From the NCBI GenBank assembly GCA_938003575.1, contig CALKYG010000337.1, forward strand, positions 1-6,875: a stretch of 6,875 nt of DNA, written 5' to 3'. Origin of the DNA: an uncultured Alphaproteobacteria bacterium. GTDB taxonomy: Bacteria; Pseudomonadota; Alphaproteobacteria; Caulobacterales; Parvularculaceae. The notes beneath the pieces are model-generated. The model saw nothing but the letters and a program-made list of their open reading frames with translations, did not search any database and had not been told where the DNA came from. Below are positions 5,421 to 6,875 of the stretch, piece by piece (within the stretch, counting starts at the first letter, position 1; every line of letters starts with the position of its first letter). A program made the translations under genes and the position numbers.

Positions 5421-6875
5421 ATGGGCCGCTTCATCGCCGCGATCATCGCACTTGTTATCCTCCTTGCCGGCATCGTCGTGCTTGCGCCTAATCTCATCCC
5501 GGCGGAAGCGTACAAGGCGCAATTGGAGGCGGCGGCGACGAAAGCGATCGGGCGGCAAGTGACGCTCGGCGACGATCTTTCGTTCAAGGTGCTTCCAAAT
5601 CCCGCTTTTGCGGTCAACAATCTCGTCATCGCGAATGCGCCGGGGTTCGACGGCGATCACCTCGCCCGCGTTGAGCGCGCGGATATCGGCGTCAGACTTC
5701 GCCCGTTGTTCGCCAAGCGCGTCGAAATTTCCCGCTTCGTTCTGACGAATCCTGATCTCAATTTGCAAAAGGCGGCGAACGGCGACGTCAACTGGAATCT
5801 CGCCGCGGGCGGCGCGCCGGCCCAGGGCGACGCTGAAAGCCCTGCAAACCAGCTCAGTCTCGGCGACATTCGATTCATCGACGGCCGCGCGATCTATGCC
5901 GATGCGGCGGCGAAGAAAACCTATTCAATCGAGAATATCGACGCGACGGCGCATCTTGCGAGTCTTGCTGAGCCGCTCGAAGTCGAAGGCTCCATGACAT
6001 TCCAGGGCGCGCCGTCGACGATCAATCTCGTGCTTACAAGCCTTGCGGACATGGTCGCGAAGAAGGACGCGAACATGAAACTTGACGCGAAGGTCGGCGA
6101 AGCGACAATCGGCGCAGACCTTAAGCTCGCGGGAGGCGAGACATTCGGTTTTTCAGGTCCGGTCCGCCTCGACGCGCCGGATCTTCCGGCGCTTGCTTCG
6201 CTGTTCGACATCAAGCTTGAAGATGCGCCGGGCTTTGACAGGCTCGTTGTCGCCGGCAAGGCCGACGGCTCGCAGAAATCGATCACGCTCTCTTCCGCCA
6301 ATATCCTTTTCGACGCCATCGACGCAGACGGCGATCTCACGCTTGACTGGTCCGGGGTCCGTCCGAAGGCGACCGGCGCGCTGGTGACGGAATCGCTGGA
6401 CCTGCGCCCCTACATGCCCCCGCCCGCCGTAAGTTCAGAGGGCTTTCCGGCATGGTCCAAAGCGAAGATGGATTTCTCCAGCCTTCGCAACATGGACGCC
6501 AATCTCGACATCAGCGCCGGCAAGGTCTTCCTCAATGAAATCGAGGCCGGCGACTCGCGAATGAATCTCAAGATCGCCAGCGGACGATTGACGGCTTCCA
6601 TTCCTCAACTCGGGTTCTACGGCGGCGGCGGTTCGGGAACCATCGTCGTCGACGCAACGAAGGCGGTTCCGGCGATCGCCGGCAAGTTTTCGATGAATGC
6701 GGTCGAGGCGCAGCCTTTCACGATCGATCTCATGAAGATGGACAAACTGCTCGGGCTTGGCGGCTTCAACATCGAATTCAACGCGACAGGGGCCTCCCAG
6801 GAGGCGATCATGCAATCCTTCGACGGCAAGGGCGGCTTCGATCTCAATGACGGCGCGATCAAGGGCGTCAACATC
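5421..6875 (+). CDS. AsmA-family envelope protein, N-terminal 485 residues (3' end outside the window)
   Basis: AsmA-family proteins are inner-membrane-anchored, mostly periplasmic proteins with an N-terminal chorein-like lipid-binding start and long beta structure; the family is linked to outer-membrane assembly and phospholipid transport between membranes. Here residues 4-22 form one uncleaved membrane anchor (FIAAIIALVILLAGIVVLA). The family signature follows: GRQVTL (44-49), LSFKVLPNPAFAVNNLVIAN (53-72), PGFDG, then ARVERADIGVRLRPLFAKRVEISRF-type text and PDLNLQKAANGDVNWNL. Near the right edge, residues 471-485 (GGFDLNDGAIKGVNI) match the start of the C-terminal AsmA repeat. The reading frame is open and unbroken to the edge. 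The ATG is supported by AAAGGA at 5406-5411, nine bases upstream. The gene is divergent from the YIDPGSGS operon. Members of the family are usually 600 residues or longer, so roughly a quarter or more is missing. It is one of several AsmA paralogues typical of such genomes, so the symbol asmA is not assigned. Confidence 0.92.
   Translation, partial: MGRFIAAIIALVILLAGIVVLAPNLIPAEAYKAQLEAAATKAIGRQVTLGDDLSFKVLPNPAFAVNNLVIANAPGFDGDHLARVERADIGVRLRPLFAKRVEISRFVLTNPDLNLQKAANGDVNWNLAAGGAPAQGDAESPANQLSLGDIRFIDGRAIYADAAAKKTYSIENIDATAHLASLAEPLEVEGSMTFQGAPSTINLVLTSLADMVAKKDANMKLDAKVGEATIGADLKLAGGETFGFSGPVRLDAPDLPALASLFDIKLEDAPGFDRLVVAGKADGSQKSITLSSANILFDAIDADGDLTLDWSGVRPKATGALVTESLDLRPYMPPPAVSSEGFPAWSKAKMDFSSLRNMDANLDISAGKVFLNEIEAGDSRMNLKIASGRLTASIPQLGFYGGGGSGTIVVDATKAVPAIAGKFSMNAVEAQPFTIDLMKMDKLLGLGGFNIEFNATGASQEAIMQSFDGKGGFDLNDGAIKGVNI

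Noticed and set aside
5264..6874. Several minus-strand frames opposite the AsmA-family gene
   Set aside because: The plus-strand frame is uninterrupted for 485 codons with family motifs from end to end, and the minus-strand frames overlap each other and lack any motif.

Overview
The window reads as chromosomal DNA of an alphaproteobacterium, most likely of the rhizobial order (Hyphomicrobiales). The support is a GC-rich sequence with a recA start of alphaproteobacterial type, GTTC-N7-GTTC SOS boxes rather than the enterobacterial CTGT-N8-ACAG type, and an AsmA-family gene of the kind common in this class. The species cannot be named from the sequence. No mobile elements, tRNAs, rRNAs or CRISPR arrays were seen, and no intergenic gap exceeds about 210 bases.

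Layout. Positions 1-550 (minus strand) hold the first 183 codons of recA, the recombinase and SOS co-protease; the rest lies outside the window. Its upstream region (551-741) has a well-formed promoter with a LexA-type box across spacer and -10, a second perfect box further upstream that overlaps a 17-bp palindrome, and a hairpin in the short leader. Next on the minus strand is a 655-residue exported serine hydrolase of the beta-lactamase/penicillin-binding type (742-2709), with an unusual tail of about four membrane helices.

Positions 2867-5214 (minus strand) form a tight three-gene operon. In order of transcription it encodes a 68-residue exported protein with a YIDPGSGS motif, a 489-residue protein with a C-terminal SAM methyltransferase domain and an N-terminal part carrying kinase-like catalytic motifs, and a short YidC/Oxa1-like membrane protein. 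The first junction is an ATGA overlap and the second a directly abutting TAA-ATG, so translation is probably coupled. This operon is the best candidate here for an undescribed system. I infer a membrane or cell-envelope role, perhaps modification of a glycan or lipid head group, but no substrate can be read from the sequence.

The operon is divergent from a plus-strand AsmA-family gene (5421 to the right edge, incomplete), whose family is tied to outer-membrane homeostasis and lipid transport between membranes. The shared 206-bp region carries a CtrA-like box and a separate dyad. Apart from recA, all the genes here point to the envelope.
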